The translations under genes and the position numbers were made by a program. 64,000 nt of DNA, from assembly GCA_905181885.1 (NCBI GenBank), contig CAJIZI010000003.1, positions 62,001 through 126,000 of the forward strand, given 5' to 3'. The notes below the pieces were generated by a model that did not search any database, was not told where the DNA came from, and saw nothing but the letters and a program-made list of their open reading frames with translations. Below, one piece after another: positions 9,061 to 18,272 of this stretch (position 1 is the first letter of the stretch; the number at the start of each line of letters is the position of its first letter). Source of the stretch: an uncultured Gammaproteobacteria bacterium. GTDB taxonomy: Bacteria > Pseudomonadota > Gammaproteobacteria > Nitrosococcales > Methylophagaceae.

Positions 9061-10050
9061 TTAAGATGTTACCTGTTTGGTTGCCTGCATTCGAGCTTTA
9101 GATACTCGTCTTTCTATTAAACTTATGCCGGGCTTTGAAATTAACACTGCTAGTGCAAACACAGCCAAGTAATATGTCAAACCAGAGGGAATCATTAACT
9201 CGCAGTAGTCAATGAACCAAATTGCTAAAAAGTGTGTTAGAAATATCCCGTATGACAATATACCTACTTGTTTATTATAAGGAATTTTTATATTAATGTC
9301 ATTTGCAACGGTCAATAAAGGAATACCAATTATGAGACCTATTAATGTTTCCTGGGCGTACGCTTGTGGAAGCACTTGCTGATACATGATACCCAAGTAG
9401 GTGATAGATGCTATAACGAATGAACCTATGGAAAACCAGTATGATTTATTCTTGTTGTACTCTCTGAGGCTAGCCCCAAGTATAAATATAAATAACACGC
9501 CTGGTAACAACCGATAACCAAAATAGTCAGTGTGAATGTAAGAAAGGTTTGCAGCCATGTAGATGAGCAAACTGACCATCACAATCGTAATCCGAAACCT
9601 TCTATATTTCAACGCGAACGGTAATAAAATATAAGCTTGCAGTTCGGTTCCCAGTGACCATGCGGGAGGTATTAAATTCCAAGAGGGCTGAGTAAGAATT
9701 GTACTTTCAATAACCATGTAATAATTGAGCGGGATGATAAGTGCGTTGTGCAACAATGCTGATAGACTGTAGCTAGGAGTACCGTAGGAGCTAATAAGTA
9801 AAAAAGTGAGAGTTAAAAAGACAGTATAAAAATAAAGAGGGAAAATCCTAAGGCAGCGGTCTTTATAAAAGCGGAATAATTTATCTCTTCCTTCAGGCAA
9901 CACGTCATTGTAGATGTGGGCAACAACACCTCCAGCCAGCATATAGAAAATAACTACTGAGATTACACCCGGATTGAGGCCATTGACTGTTACCCCCACA
10001 TGTGACAGCAAAACAGCTATAGCTAACGACAGCCTAATGTAACCAATCAT
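9061..10050 (-). CDS. Acyltransferase 3 family membrane protein
   Basis: 329 residues with about ten hydrophobic segments, in the acyltransferase-3 (OafA/YrhL/NodX) family that O-acylates surface polysaccharides, lipids or peptides at the inner membrane. The N-terminus IRLSLAIAVLLSHVGVT holds the conserved catalytic-type histidine (H17), and FYKDRCLRIFPLYFYTVFL the conserved arginine-rich loop RxxRIxPxY. WSLGTELQAYILLPF is the family SLxxExxFY-like motif. No sugar-biosynthesis genes are adjacent, so the acceptor is unknown. Confidence 0.85.
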   Translation of the reverse strand: MIGYIRLSLAIAVLLSHVGVTVNGLNPGVISVVIFYMLAGGVVAHIYNDVLPEGRDKLFRFYKDRCLRIFPLYFYTVFLTLTFLLISSYGTPSYSLSALLHNALIIPLNYYMVIESTILTQPSWNLIPPAWSLGTELQAYILLPFALKYRRFRITIVMVSLLIYMAANLSYIHTDYFGYRLLPGVLFIFILGASLREYNKNKSYWFSIGSFVIASITYLGIMYQQVLPQAYAQETLIGLIIGIPLLTVANDINIKIPYNKQVGILSYGIFLTHFLAIWFIDYCELMIPSGLTYYLAVFALAVLISKPGISLIERRVSKARMQATKQVTS

Positions 10051-10648
10051 GCATCTAATTCTTTTGCTATGTTGTTCAAAATGCCTCTTATTGTCTCAGC
10101 TAACAATTACGGGTGGCTAAATTAGCCCAGTTTAATTTCCTAGATAAAAAGCTTTTGTTTTTTATATTTATGCAAAATAAATACTAGAATCAAGCCAGTC
10201 TAGCCTATATGTTTTATAACTTCAAAGGTTGCTGGAGCTTTAACTTAAAAGCTATTGATTCTTTGAAAAGGGAGGAGCTTTCTTGGCTTGTCCTCTTGTT
10301 AATTTTATACGATAGATATTGAGCATGTGATGCTCAGCTGAAGGGTTTTGCCACTTCAGCTCACTTCAAGTTTAAAAGTCTAACTTACACACGCGAAGTA
10401 TTATTCCGGCTGGATAAAGTATCGGAGACTGAAATCTTCAAGGGGTCTCTAATTTTTGGAATATGACTTACTCGAGAGGGGGTCTAGTAATATTTGTTGA
10501 TGTAGAGCATACATCACAAGCCTGTATCTTCGTTTAATAGAACAATACTCATTCCAATCTTTTGATGATGATTGAACATGAACGTGGGATATAATCTAAA
10601 GGTATTAAAACCAAAATCTTAATATTTTAGATTTTTAACATAGTGTAA
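10051..10648. other. Long intergenic region with two adjacent hairpins, no gene recognised
   Basis: About 600 bp without a convincing ORF. At 10321-10335 GAGCAT-GTG-ATGCTC forms a short hairpin, directly followed at 10336-10361 by AGCTGAAG-N10-CTTCAGCT, a perfect 8-bp stem. Neither is followed by a T tract, so they are not normal terminators. A structured RNA or decayed sequence are both possible. No tmRNA, 6S or RNase P core is evident. Confidence 0.4.
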
Positions 10649-10738
10649 TGGAGGAGGGTGTGGGATTCGAACCCACGGTAGGGATAAACCTACGCTGGTT
10701 TTCAAGACCAGTACATTCGACCACTCTGTCAACCCTCC
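10649..10738 (-). tRNA. tRNA-Ser (anticodon UGA)
   Basis: Ninety nucleotides on the minus strand fold as a class II tRNA. The 7-bp acceptor stem is GGAGGGT/ACCCTCC. The anticodon arm is CTGGT-CTTGAAA-ACCAG with anticodon TGA, followed by a long variable arm (GTAGG..CCTAC) and a T arm with GTTCGAATC. The CCA end is encoded. The long variable arm with UGA anticodon identifies serine. The discriminator base reads as U (T at position 73), whereas bacterial tRNA-Ser normally has G there. Confidence 0.95.
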
Positions 10739-10748
10739 AAGACGCGAA

Positions 10749-10777
10749 ATAATACTAGTATTGTGGATACAAAACAA
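10749..10777 (-). promoter_or_regulatory. Likely sigma-70 promoter of the tRNA-Ser gene
   Basis: On the minus strand, TTGTTT (10777-10772), 17 bp, then TATTAT (10754-10749), 10 bp before the mature tRNA 5' end. The -10 matches consensus at five of six positions and the -35 at three. The GC-rich stretch CGCGTC right after the -10 resembles the discriminator of stringently controlled stable-RNA promoters. Confidence 0.5.
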
Positions 10778-10900
10778 TAGTAAAGTTGAAACTAAGCTGT
10801 TTTTTTCCTACTAGGGCTTGCACTTCTGAACTTATAGGGTAGGATCATGTCTGTATTAATATGTACAACAAAAAAGAAATATTCAAATAGGGGATTAACA

Positions 10901-11570
10901 ATGAATTATGATGCACAATCAACAGTAGTACGTTCTAAGAGCTCAGTCCTAGCAACGAACAAACTATTACGTAATACCTACGTCTTGTTAGCAATGACCT
11001 TAGCATTTAGTGCTTTGACTGCAGGATTGTCGATGGCAATGAATTTTCCACATTTAGGTTTACTTACGCTAGTTGGTTATTTCGGATTATTATTTCTAAC
11101 CACTAAATTACGTAATAGCGTATGGGGCATAGTTTCCGTGTTTGCTCTAACAGGCTTTATGGGACTTACCTTAGGCCCAATGGTTAATTACTATCTAAGC
11201 ATGCCAAATGGTGGCCAAATAGTGATGCAAGCTTTGGGAGGCACTGGTGTTATATTTTTAGCCTTGTCGGCTTATGCGATTAAAAGCGAGAAAGACTTCA
11301 GCTTTATGGGTGGCTTTTTAATGGTAGGTATCTTAGTTGGCTTTTTAGCTGCCTTGGGTGCTTTCTTTTTTGAAATGCCAGGGCTCGCTCTAGCTGTTTC
11401 AGCAATGTTTGTTCTGCTTATGTCAGGATTGATTTTGTACCAAACAAGTGAAATTATTCATGGCGGTGAAACGAACTACATTATGGCTACAGTTACATTG
11501 TACGTATCTATCTACAATTTATTTACTAGCCTACTACACTCTACTGGGTGCTTTTTCCGGTAATGACTAA
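10901..11570 (+). CDS. Bax inhibitor-1/YccA family membrane protein, +1 frameshift near 3' end
   Basis: A seven-helix inner-membrane protein of the BI-1 family (YccA modulates FtsH in E. coli). The start is ATG 10901 with a GGGG ribosome-binding site, not the GTG/ATG-rich stretch from 10847. Reading frame 1 follows the family to TSLLH, then ends abnormally as STGCFFR. Skipping one base near 11540 (CAC-T-CTA-CTG) restores the expected LLGAFSGND ending with stop at 11568-11570 and a family-like length of 222 residues. So the last ten or so residues are displaced by one extra base. The error may be in the sequence, a mutation, or programmed. Confidence 0.88.
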
Positions 11571-11596
11571 CGCATAGTATTGTGCGATTTAGTTTG

Positions 11597-11627
11597 AAAA
11601 AGCCTCATTATTTAGTGAGGCTTTTTT
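11597..11627 (+). terminator. Rho-independent terminator after the BI-1 gene
   Basis: AAAAAGCCTCA and TGAGGCTTTTTT pair as an 8- to 11-bp stem around an 8-nt loop, followed by a T run. It lies 27 bp past the frameshift-corrected stop codon. Confidence 0.9.
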
Positions 11628-11709
11628 AATTATGACAAAGGTAAGTATCAAAAAACTTGCGGTAGGGTGTGTTATCGTTTTAGTTTGTTAATTTAAAATA
11701 GAGACTCTC

Positions 11710-12723
11710 ATGACTGAAGTAGCAACACAAACACAACTAATTGACCGTTTTGGTAGGCGAGTTAATTACGTACGGATGTCTATTACAGATCGCTGCGACT
11801 TTCGCTGTGTTTATTGCATGGATGAGGAAATGGTGTTCATGCCACGTCAGCAGCTATTGAGTCTTGAAGAGATCGTATCGTTGGTAGGGGCTTTCGCTGA
11901 ACTGGGTGTTGAAAAGGTTAGGGTGACGGGTGGCGAGCCATTAGTAAGGAAAAATGTAGACTGGCTATTTAAAGAGTTAGGTGATTTAAAACAAACCACA
12001 GCACTCAAAGAGCTCACTATAACGACCAATGGTTCTCAACTGCCAAAATATGCAGAGAGCCTTGTAGAATCGGGTGTTGACCGTATTAACATAAGCTTAG
12101 ACTCATTGAAAGCTGATCGTTTCAAGGCCTTGACTCGGACGGGTGATCTAAATGGTGTTTTGAATGGTATTAGATCTGCAAAAAAAGCAGGGTTTAAAAG
12201 GATAAAGCTCAACGCTGTGATCATGAAAGGGCGTAATGAGGATGAGATAGTTGATTTAGCTCGCTTTGCCATCAAAAATGACTTAGATATATCCTATATT
12301 GAAGAAATGCCCCTAGGTCATGTCACTCATGACAGAAGTGAAAGTTATTGCTCAAGTGATGAAGTGAAGGCAGTTCTTGAGTCAGTATTTGCACTTAACG
12401 CATCAGATGCAAATACGGGTGGCCCGTCTCGTTACTATCAACTCGAAGGTACAGGAAGTAAAGTTGGATTTATTTCTCCTCATAGCCATAATTTTTGTGA
12501 AAGCTGTAATCGAGTTAGGGTTACAACAGAAGGCCGCTTACTTCTGTGCTTAGGACAAGAACACTCAGTAGACTTACGCGATATTTTAAGACGTTACCCT
12601 GGGGATAAGACACGTTTAAAACAAGTTATTATTAATTCAATGGAGATCAAACCTAAAGGTCATGATTTCAATGTGCGCGAGCAGCCTGTTATTTTCAGGC
12701 ATATGAGTGTTACAGGTGGCTAA
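11710..12723 (+). CDS. moaA: GTP 3',8-cyclase, molybdopterin biosynthesis
   Basis: Radical SAM enzyme that turns GTP into 3',8-cyclo-GTP, the first step of molybdenum cofactor synthesis. The N-terminal cluster motif is CDFRCVYC (about residues 29-36); the second cluster is the CESCNRVRVTTEGRLLLC block near residues 262-279. The protein ends in the Gly-Gly pair that MoaA needs for activity. 337 residues, full length. fdhD follows in an overlapping or abutting frame, tying it to formate dehydrogenase maturation. Confidence 0.96.
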   Translation: MTEVATQTQLIDRFGRRVNYVRMSITDRCDFRCVYCMDEEMVFMPRQQLLSLEEIVSLVGAFAELGVEKVRVTGGEPLVRKNVDWLFKELGDLKQTTALKELTITTNGSQLPKYAESLVESGVDRINISLDSLKADRFKALTRTGDLNGVLNGIRSAKKAGFKRIKLNAVIMKGRNEDEIVDLARFAIKNDLDISYIEEMPLGHVTHDRSESYCSSDEVKAVLESVFALNASDANTGGPSRYYQLEGTGSKVGFISPHSHNFCESCNRVRVTTEGRLLLCLGQEHSVDLRDILRRYPGDKTRLKQVIINSMEIKPKGHDFNVREQPVIFRHMSVTGG

Positions 12724-12736
12724 ACACCAAATTAAA

Positions 12737-13528
12737 ATGACCAATGAGGGCATTGATTTATTACATACTTTTTCTGCTTTTGACGAGCTAGGTAAGCAAA
12801 GGGATGTTTCACTAACAGGTGAGCGTCCGTTAACGATATATTTAGATAAACAAGAAATAGTGACATTGATGACAATGGGGGCTCAACCTGAGCTTCTTAC
12901 GCTTGGTTATTTACGCAATCAAGGTTTGGTATCTTCAATTGATCATGTACTAGCAGTACAAGTTGACTGGGAGGTTGAGGCTGTCGCTGTCACAACATCG
13001 CAAAAAGTAGCTAATATAGAGCAGTTGCTTTCTAAACGCACGGTGACTAGTGGTTGCGGTCAAGGCACTATGTTTGGTGATGTAATGACATCTTTGGATA
13101 CTTTGAGTGTCCACTGTCCTGACTTTTCAGCTGAAACTATTTATCAAGTTTTAGATGGTTTAAGAGACTACAACCAGATGTATAAAACTGCTGGTGCAGT
13201 TCATGGTTGTGCGCTGTGTTCAATGTCTGGTGATGTTGAAATTTTCGTTGAGGATGTCGGCCGTCACAATGCTGTCGATGCTATTTCTGGCTGGATGTGG
13301 CTAGAAGATATTTCAGGTAAAGATAAAATATTTTACACGACCGGCAGGTTAACATCTGAAATGGTGATAAAAGTAGCACAGATGGAAGTGCCGTTGTTAT
13401 TGTCAAGATCGGGGGCTACAGAAATGGGTTTGAGTATTGCCCGTAAAGTTGGTATTGGGATGATTGCTAGGGCTAAGGGTAAACACTTTTTGGTTTTTAA
13501 TGGGTTTGACAGTTTTATCCGTTCTTAA
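12737..13528 (+). CDS. fdhD: Formate dehydrogenase accessory sulfurtransferase FdhD
   Basis: FdhD passes sulfur from IscS to the molybdenum cofactor of formate dehydrogenase. ATG 12737 is preferred; an in-frame GTG at 12707 would overlap moaA. Family blocks are VTSGCGQG (about 104-110), TAGAVHGCALCSMSG, FVEDVGRHNAVDAI, YTTGRLTSEMVIK and LLSRSGATEMG. The E. coli protein has CxxC in the first block; here only the first cysteine (C107) remains, while a CxxC (C158, C161) occurs in the AVHGCALC block. Adjacent to moaA; the formate dehydrogenase itself is outside the window. Confidence 0.92.
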   Translation: MTNEGIDLLHTFSAFDELGKQRDVSLTGERPLTIYLDKQEIVTLMTMGAQPELLTLGYLRNQGLVSSIDHVLAVQVDWEVEAVAVTTSQKVANIEQLLSKRTVTSGCGQGTMFGDVMTSLDTLSVHCPDFSAETIYQVLDGLRDYNQMYKTAGAVHGCALCSMSGDVEIFVEDVGRHNAVDAISGWMWLEDISGKDKIFYTTGRLTSEMVIKVAQMEVPLLLSRSGATEMGLSIARKVGIGMIARAKGKHFLVFNGFDSFIRS

Positions 13529-13571
13529 AATATGACGAATCGGGTTGATAAAGTGTGACTAAGGCTAGTTT

Positions 13572-13994
13572 TTAATTCTTATGTTCTTGTTTAACTCTTT
13601 GCCACAGCTGTTCTAATTGTACTAAGCTGCGATCGTCAATATTTTTCCCTTCAGCACCCACGATCTGTTCCAGCCTCGTAAACCGATCACAAAACTTCTT
13701 ATTTCCGCTTTGTAGTGCTTGCTCAGGATCTATATTCAAGTGTCTCGCCAAGTTAATGCAAGCAAACAGCAAGTCACCTATTTCGTCTTTTAATCGCACT
13801 TCATTGTTTTGAATGTTTATTTCAGCAATAACTTCACTCAATTCTTCATTTATTTTATCAACTACACCACTAATGTCTGGCCAATCAAAGCCAGCTTGGG
13901 CTGCAAGAGTTTGAAGCTCGAATGCATAACTAAGAGAAGAGGAAGTTAGTTCTGCTTTAGCAAGTATCGGTTTTTTTTGAGAAGGATCTGACAT
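13572..13994 (-). CDS. MazG-family nucleotide pyrophosphohydrolase, single-domain
   Basis: 140 residues from the ATG at 13994. It corresponds to the C-terminal half of classical two-domain MazG (about 265 residues): the QAGFDWPD block, an EELSEVIAEI metal-binding helix, DEIGDLLFACINLARHL with the second acidic pair, and NKKFCDRF. MazG hydrolyses NTPs and dampens (p)ppGpp signalling in E. coli. The N-terminal half is absent and the upstream sequence is the hslR tail, so the half-size form is not a visible frameshift. A true domain-reduced MazG or a 5'-truncated gene are both possible. Confidence 0.85.
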   Translation of the reverse strand: MSDPSQKKPILAKAELTSSSLSYAFELQTLAAQAGFDWPDISGVVDKINEELSEVIAEINIQNNEVRLKDEIGDLLFACINLARHLNIDPEQALQSGNKKFCDRFTRLEQIVGAEGKNIDDRSLVQLEQLWQRVKQEHKN

Positions 13995-13997
13995 CAA

Positions 13998-14400
13998 CTA
14001 TCCACGGGTGAATTTAATGATATGGCGACGCTCGCGTTTATTGGGCTTACTTTGATCATGTCGAAAGCCAAGAGGCTGGTTTTTTATTTCTTGTTGTAGT
14101 TTGTCACGTTTTTGCAATGCTTGCTTCACTTTCGATATAGAGCAGCTGAGCTTCGGATGCTGGCCTACGATGCGATGCTAACCTCAATATAGTAATGCCC
14201 TGTTCATAGGGTGGTTTAGTAATAGTTAATACATCGCTCTCTTTAATGGTACGGCTGGGTTTGACTCGGTTACCGTTAAGGTGAACTTTACCACCGTTAA
14301 TAGCCTCAACAGCAAGGCTACGAGTTTTATAAAAACGTGCGGCCCATAACCATTTGTCCAAACGCTGATTATTTTCAACAGGAGGCTGTTTTTTAGCCAA
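13998..14400 (-). CDS. hslR: Heat-shock protein 15 (S4 domain), +1 frameshift near middle of 3' half
   Basis: Hsp15 binds 50S subunits carrying a stalled nascent chain. The S4 RNA-binding domain is intact ([32 protein letters not shown]). The frame then stops at TGA 14104-14106 after SIAKT. In the next frame the family C-terminus continues ([10 protein letters not shown], then [16 protein letters not shown]) to TAG at 13998. One extra A in a run of five A (14109-14113 on the plus strand shown as T) explains the break. From the TTG at 14400, two bases after the acs stop, the restored length is 133 residues, as in E. coli. An ATG at 14439 inside acs is the alternative start. Confidence 0.85.
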
Positions 14401-14401
14401 C

Positions 14402-16366
14402 TTACGCTTTTCCTTGGAGTTGGGGAAGGATATCCTCATTTTCTAGTGTTGATGTGTCTTGGGTAATAGCCTCACCTTTGGCTATTGTTCGAAGTAGTCT
14501 ACGCATGATCTTACCTGACCGCGTTTTAGGTAAATTATCTGCGTAACGAATATCGTCTGGCTTAGCAATAGGGCCAATTTGAGTGGCAACCCACTTACGT
14601 AATTCATCAGTGAGCTGGTCATCAATACCATTAGTCGGCCTTTCTCCTTTTAATACTACATAGGCAAAGATCGACTCACCTTTGATATCGTGTGGTCGAC
14701 CCACGACAGCAGCTTCAGAAACATTGTCATGGGCCACGAGTGCTGATTCTATTTCCATTGTACCCAAGCGGTGCCCAGACACATTAAGCACATCATCAAT
14801 ACGGCCCATGATCCAGAAGTAACCATCTTTGTCGCGACGGGCACTGTCTCCAGCAAGGTAATAACGGCCATTGAAATGATCCCAATATGTATCAAGGTAG
14901 CGTTGGTCATCACCCCAGACAGTTTGCATCATTGATGGCCAAGGTTTTCTTATAACTAAAAAGCCACCTTCGTCCGCCACTGTTATTTCTTGACCTTGTT
15001 CATTAACTATAGCGGCATCTATACCGGGTAGCGCCTTAGTGCAAGATCCGGGCTTAGTGATTGTGAATGAGGGTACTGGTGCAATCATGTGGGCCCCCGT
15101 TTCTGTTTGCCACCATGTATCAACGATAGGACAACGCTGTTGGCCAATAATATTGTGATACCAGATCCAGGCTTTTGGGTTAATTGGTTCGCCGACAGTA
15201 CCTAATAATCTTAGACTTGAAAGGTCATAGCCATTGGGAATTTCATCGCCGATCTTCATTAACGCTCTAATGGCGGTCGGTGCAGTATAGAAAGTTGTGA
15301 CCTTATGACGCTGGCAAATATCCCAAAAACGACCAGCATCAGGAATTGTGGGCACACCTTCATAGATAACGATGGTGGCACCAGTCGCTAAGGGTCCATA
15401 GGCAACATATGTATGGCCTGTTATCCAACCCACGTCGGCTGTACACCAAAAAATATCACTGGCTTGTATATCAAACACCCAACGCATGCTTGTTATAGCA
15501 TTGAGTAAATAACCGCCAGTAGAGTGTTGTATGCCTTTAGGTTTACCTGTCGAGCCCGAGGTATATAATAAAAAAAGTGGGTGATCAGCAGGAAGCCATT
15601 CTGGTTCACAATCGGTTGTCTGTCCTTGTTCAGCATCAGACCACCATATATCACGACCGGGTTTAAGAGTCACTTCATGGCCTGTTCGTTTGAAGATAAT
15701 TACAGTTTTAACGTTATCACAGCCTTCCACAAGTGCGAGGTCGGTAGTGGCTTTTAGTTCTATTATTTTTCCGCCTCGGTGACCACCATCTGCTGTAATT
15801 ACAACTTTTGCTCCAGTATCTTCAATACGGTCTTTTAGTGACTGTGCAGAAAAACCACCAAAGACAACTGAGTGAATAGCACCAATACGAGCACAGGCTT
15901 GCATTGCAATGACTGCCTCAGCAATCATTGGCATGTAGATAATGACACGGTCCCCAACCTTAACGTCTTGGTTTTTTAGGGCATTAGCAAATCGACATAC
16001 TCGTTGATGTAGAACTCGGTAACTAATATGTTCGATATCACCTGGCTCACCTTCAAATATAATGGCAGTTTTATCTGCATGATCTTTCAGTTGGCGATCT
16101 AGGCAGTTGTATGAAACGTTTAATTTCCCATCATGGAACCAGCGATAAAAAGGCGCCTTTGAATCATCTAATGTTGTTGTAAAAAGATGTTGCCAATCTA
16201 ATTCCTGGCGGGCTTGCTCAGCCCAAAATAATTCATTGTCTTGTTTTGCGCTTGCATAGAGGGTCTCTAAGCTAGTGACTGATAGGGCAGCCGTATTAAC
16301 AAAATTGTGTTTTGGGGGAAAAGTTCGATCCTCTTGTAGGGTCGATTGAATATTATCTTGTGACAT
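14402..16366 (-). CDS. acs: Acetyl-CoA synthetase
   Basis: Activates acetate to acetyl-CoA through acetyl-adenylate. 654 residues from the ATG at 16366 (MSQDNIQ); a TTG at 16399 would add eleven. Motifs: [12 protein letters not shown] (P loop), [28 protein letters not shown], the [35 protein letters not shown] hinge and the [14 protein letters not shown] block with the acetylatable lysine. hslR starts immediately downstream. Confidence 0.97.
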   Translation of the reverse strand: MSQDNIQSTLQEDRTFPPKHNFVNTAALSVTSLETLYASAKQDNELFWAEQARQELDWQHLFTTTLDDSKAPFYRWFHDGKLNVSYNCLDRQLKDHADKTAIIFEGEPGDIEHISYRVLHQRVCRFANALKNQDVKVGDRVIIYMPMIAEAVIAMQACARIGAIHSVVFGGFSAQSLKDRIEDTGAKVVITADGGHRGGKIIELKATTDLALVEGCDNVKTVIIFKRTGHEVTLKPGRDIWWSDAEQGQTTDCEPEWLPADHPLFLLYTSGSTGKPKGIQHSTGGYLLNAITSMRWVFDIQASDIFWCTADVGWITGHTYVAYGPLATGATIVIYEGVPTIPDAGRFWDICQRHKVTTFYTAPTAIRALMKIGDEIPNGYDLSSLRLLGTVGEPINPKAWIWYHNIIGQQRCPIVDTWWQTETGAHMIAPVPSFTITKPGSCTKALPGIDAAIVNEQGQEITVADEGGFLVIRKPWPSMMQTVWGDDQRYLDTYWDHFNGRYYLAGDSARRDKDGYFWIMGRIDDVLNVSGHRLGTMEIESALVAHDNVSEAAVVGRPHDIKGESIFAYVVLKGERPTNGIDDQLTDELRKWVATQIGPIAKPDDIRYADNLPKTRSGKIMRRLLRTIAKGEAITQDTSTLENEDILPQLQGKA

Positions 16367-16475
16367 TCTACGTAACCTAAAATATTGAAGTTTTTTCAAA
16401 GTATAACTTGTTAAGGCTTATCAAAACGAAAATTTTGATTGGCGTGTCGTTGATTATTCTGAGAATTTTAGATAC

Positions 16476-16502
16476 AAAAATGCCCCGTCTAGACAGGGCA
16501 TT
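16476..16502 (-). terminator. Rho-independent terminator of dksA
   Basis: On the minus strand AATGCCC-(loop)-GGGGCATTTTTG forms a GC-rich hairpin followed by five T. It lies about 50 bp past the dksA stop. Confidence 0.85.
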
Positions 16503-16548
16503 AATTTACTCTACGGACTACAGAGTATGAATTGTGTGTGGTATGTAT

Positions 16549-16971
16549 TTAAACGCGATTTTTTTCGCGGATTTCTGCGAGAGTTTTACAGTCGATACAA
16601 AGTGTAGCTGTTGGCCTTGCCTCAAGGCGGCGTATCCCTATATCAGTACCACAAGATTCACAATAGCCATAATCTCCTTTATCAAGATCCTGAAGAGACT
16701 CTTCAATTTTTTTAATAAGTTTACGTTCACGGTCACGTGTACGGAGTTCGAGCGTGAACTCTTCTTCTTGAGTGGCTCTATCATTGGGGTCAGGGAAGTT
16801 TGCTGCATCATCCTGCATATGGTGGACTGTGCGATCGACTTCTTCCATTAGCTGTTTACGCCAATTTCCCAAAATGTCGCGAAAATGTCCGACTTGTTCA
16901 CCATTCATATAATCTTCCCCCGATACTTCATCGTAAGGAATGAATTTTGCATCTAATTGTGTCGAATCCAT
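16549..16971 (-). CDS. dksA: RNA polymerase-binding transcription factor DksA
   Basis: DksA enters the RNA polymerase secondary channel and works with ppGpp to control rRNA, tRNA and amino-acid promoters. 140 residues. The coiled-coil region (about 30-100) ends in the conserved [12 protein letters not shown] with the acidic tip (D..D), and the zinc finger is [25 protein letters not shown]. Followed by its own terminator. Confidence 0.96.
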   Translation of the reverse strand: MDSTQLDAKFIPYDEVSGEDYMNGEQVGHFRDILGNWRKQLMEEVDRTVHHMQDDAANFPDPNDRATQEEEFTLELRTRDRERKLIKKIEESLQDLDKGDYGYCESCGTDIGIRRLEARPTATLCIDCKTLAEIREKNRV

Positions 16972-17515
16972 TATGTAAGCCTCTTATCATTTCCAATTCA
17001 AGGGCGGATATATACCAGAGCAAACCCTATTGTGCAAAACTTGCTAGCATCTTATCTCAATTTTAAAGTTAAGAAGCAAGTAATTTATAAAATAGGAACA
17101 TTCAATTTTGATGCTAAATTTTGATTGGCTCGAATTATAGAGTAGAGGGGGGGATTACTTTTAATTGAATTTAATATCTAGTTCTTTTGTGGTGGAAAGC
17201 AGGGAAGTGTTTAGGCTGGTTTTTACTAGCTGTGACGGGTGATAAGAGGCGGTAACTTATTACTTGTTTATTCTATTCTAGTTGCTTTATTTAAAAGAAT
17301 TATTTTGCATTACGTGTGAGTAAATAGCTTGCTTTCAAGGTGTAATTGCAGCCAGTTAAATCAGCCTTTTAATCCAGTATTTTCAGGTTGGAGTTCGGAA
17401 GTCTAAAGAACTCATATTTATACGCTCGTTTGCGCATGGAAATTGTGAGATGTTCCTTGCATAAAATGTCCAGAAGCATTGCTTTTCAACTACTGTGAAA
17501 AAGGAATTATAAATT
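16972..17515. other. 545-bp gene-poor region between dksA and cysZ
   Basis: Upstream of dksA on the minus strand, so its promoter must lie in the low-numbered part. No ORF longer than about 20 codons with a ribosome-binding site, no tRNA and no convincing hairpin terminator are visible. Confidence 0.5.
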
Positions 17516-18247
17516 TTAAACTTTGAGTTTTTCTAAATAGAGGGCAGTTGCACCACAGATAGCGGCGGGTATAACAATGAAATTTAAAATAGGTACCATT
17601 GTTATAGCTAGGGTTGCGAGACCAAAACCTAATGTTAACCCAGGCTCTGTTTTAAGTGCCTTGTGTTGCTCGGTGATTTCTAGGTGATGGTTACTCATGG
17701 GGTAATTATGATACTCGAGAGATAGAATCCAGCCAGAAAAAAGGATCCAGAGTATCGGGGAGAGGATATTTAAAATAGGGATCAACGACAAAATAAAGAG
17801 CGGAATAAGTAAGCCCATAAAATACTTTATTTTTTTCAATTCATTCCATAGTGCTGATGGGGTGTCTTTGATGAGATCCTGCCAAGACAAGCTAGTTGGT
17901 GGCAAACCAGTTAACTTTTTTTCCACAGCTTCAGCCAAAGGCCCGTTAAAAGGTGAAGCCAAAAAATTGGCGAAGATGGAGAAAGAGAAAAAAACAATAA
18001 TGACAATAAGTGCAGTAAAAATGGGAATAATTAACCACATGATGGCGGTTATTATCCAGTCTGGTAACCATATGGGAATTAAACTATTAAACCAAACATC
18101 AAACTGACTGTAACCTATCCAAATGGCAACACTAAATAAAAGGGTGTTAATGGCCATAGGAAAATAAGAAAGGTGGCGAATTCCTTTTTGATTCATTAAT
18201 TGAAAGCCGGTGAGGAGGTAGCCTGCACCTTTTAATAAGTTTTTCAT
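17516..18247 (-). CDS. cysZ: CysZ-type (EI24 domain) membrane protein
   Basis: Sulfate-transport family membrane protein. ATG 18247 begins MKNLLKGAGYLLTGFQLMNQKGIRHLSYFPM, which matches the CysZ N-terminus; the longer frame from 18343 only overlaps the kinase gene. Four to six hydrophobic segments and the conserved ASPFNGPLAE loop (about residue 100) are present. 243 residues, close to the family. Whether it truly carries sulfate is inferred from family. The FGGY kinase gene ends 26 bp upstream. Confidence 0.88.
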   Translation of the reverse strand: MKNLLKGAGYLLTGFQLMNQKGIRHLSYFPMAINTLLFSVAIWIGYSQFDVWFNSLIPIWLPDWIITAIMWLIIPIFTALIVIIVFFSFSIFANFLASPFNGPLAEAVEKKLTGLPPTSLSWQDLIKDTPSALWNELKKIKYFMGLLIPLFILSLIPILNILSPILWILFSGWILSLEYHNYPMSNHHLEITEQHKALKTEPGLTLGFGLATLAITMVPILNFIVIPAAICGATALYLEKLKV

Positions 18248-18272
18248 AAAATACAGTTTGTCCAGCGATAGT

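Noticed and set aside
10321-10361. Hairpins considered as a terminator for the acyltransferase or tRNA
   Set aside because: They lie upstream of the acyltransferase start and beyond the tRNA, and no T run follows.
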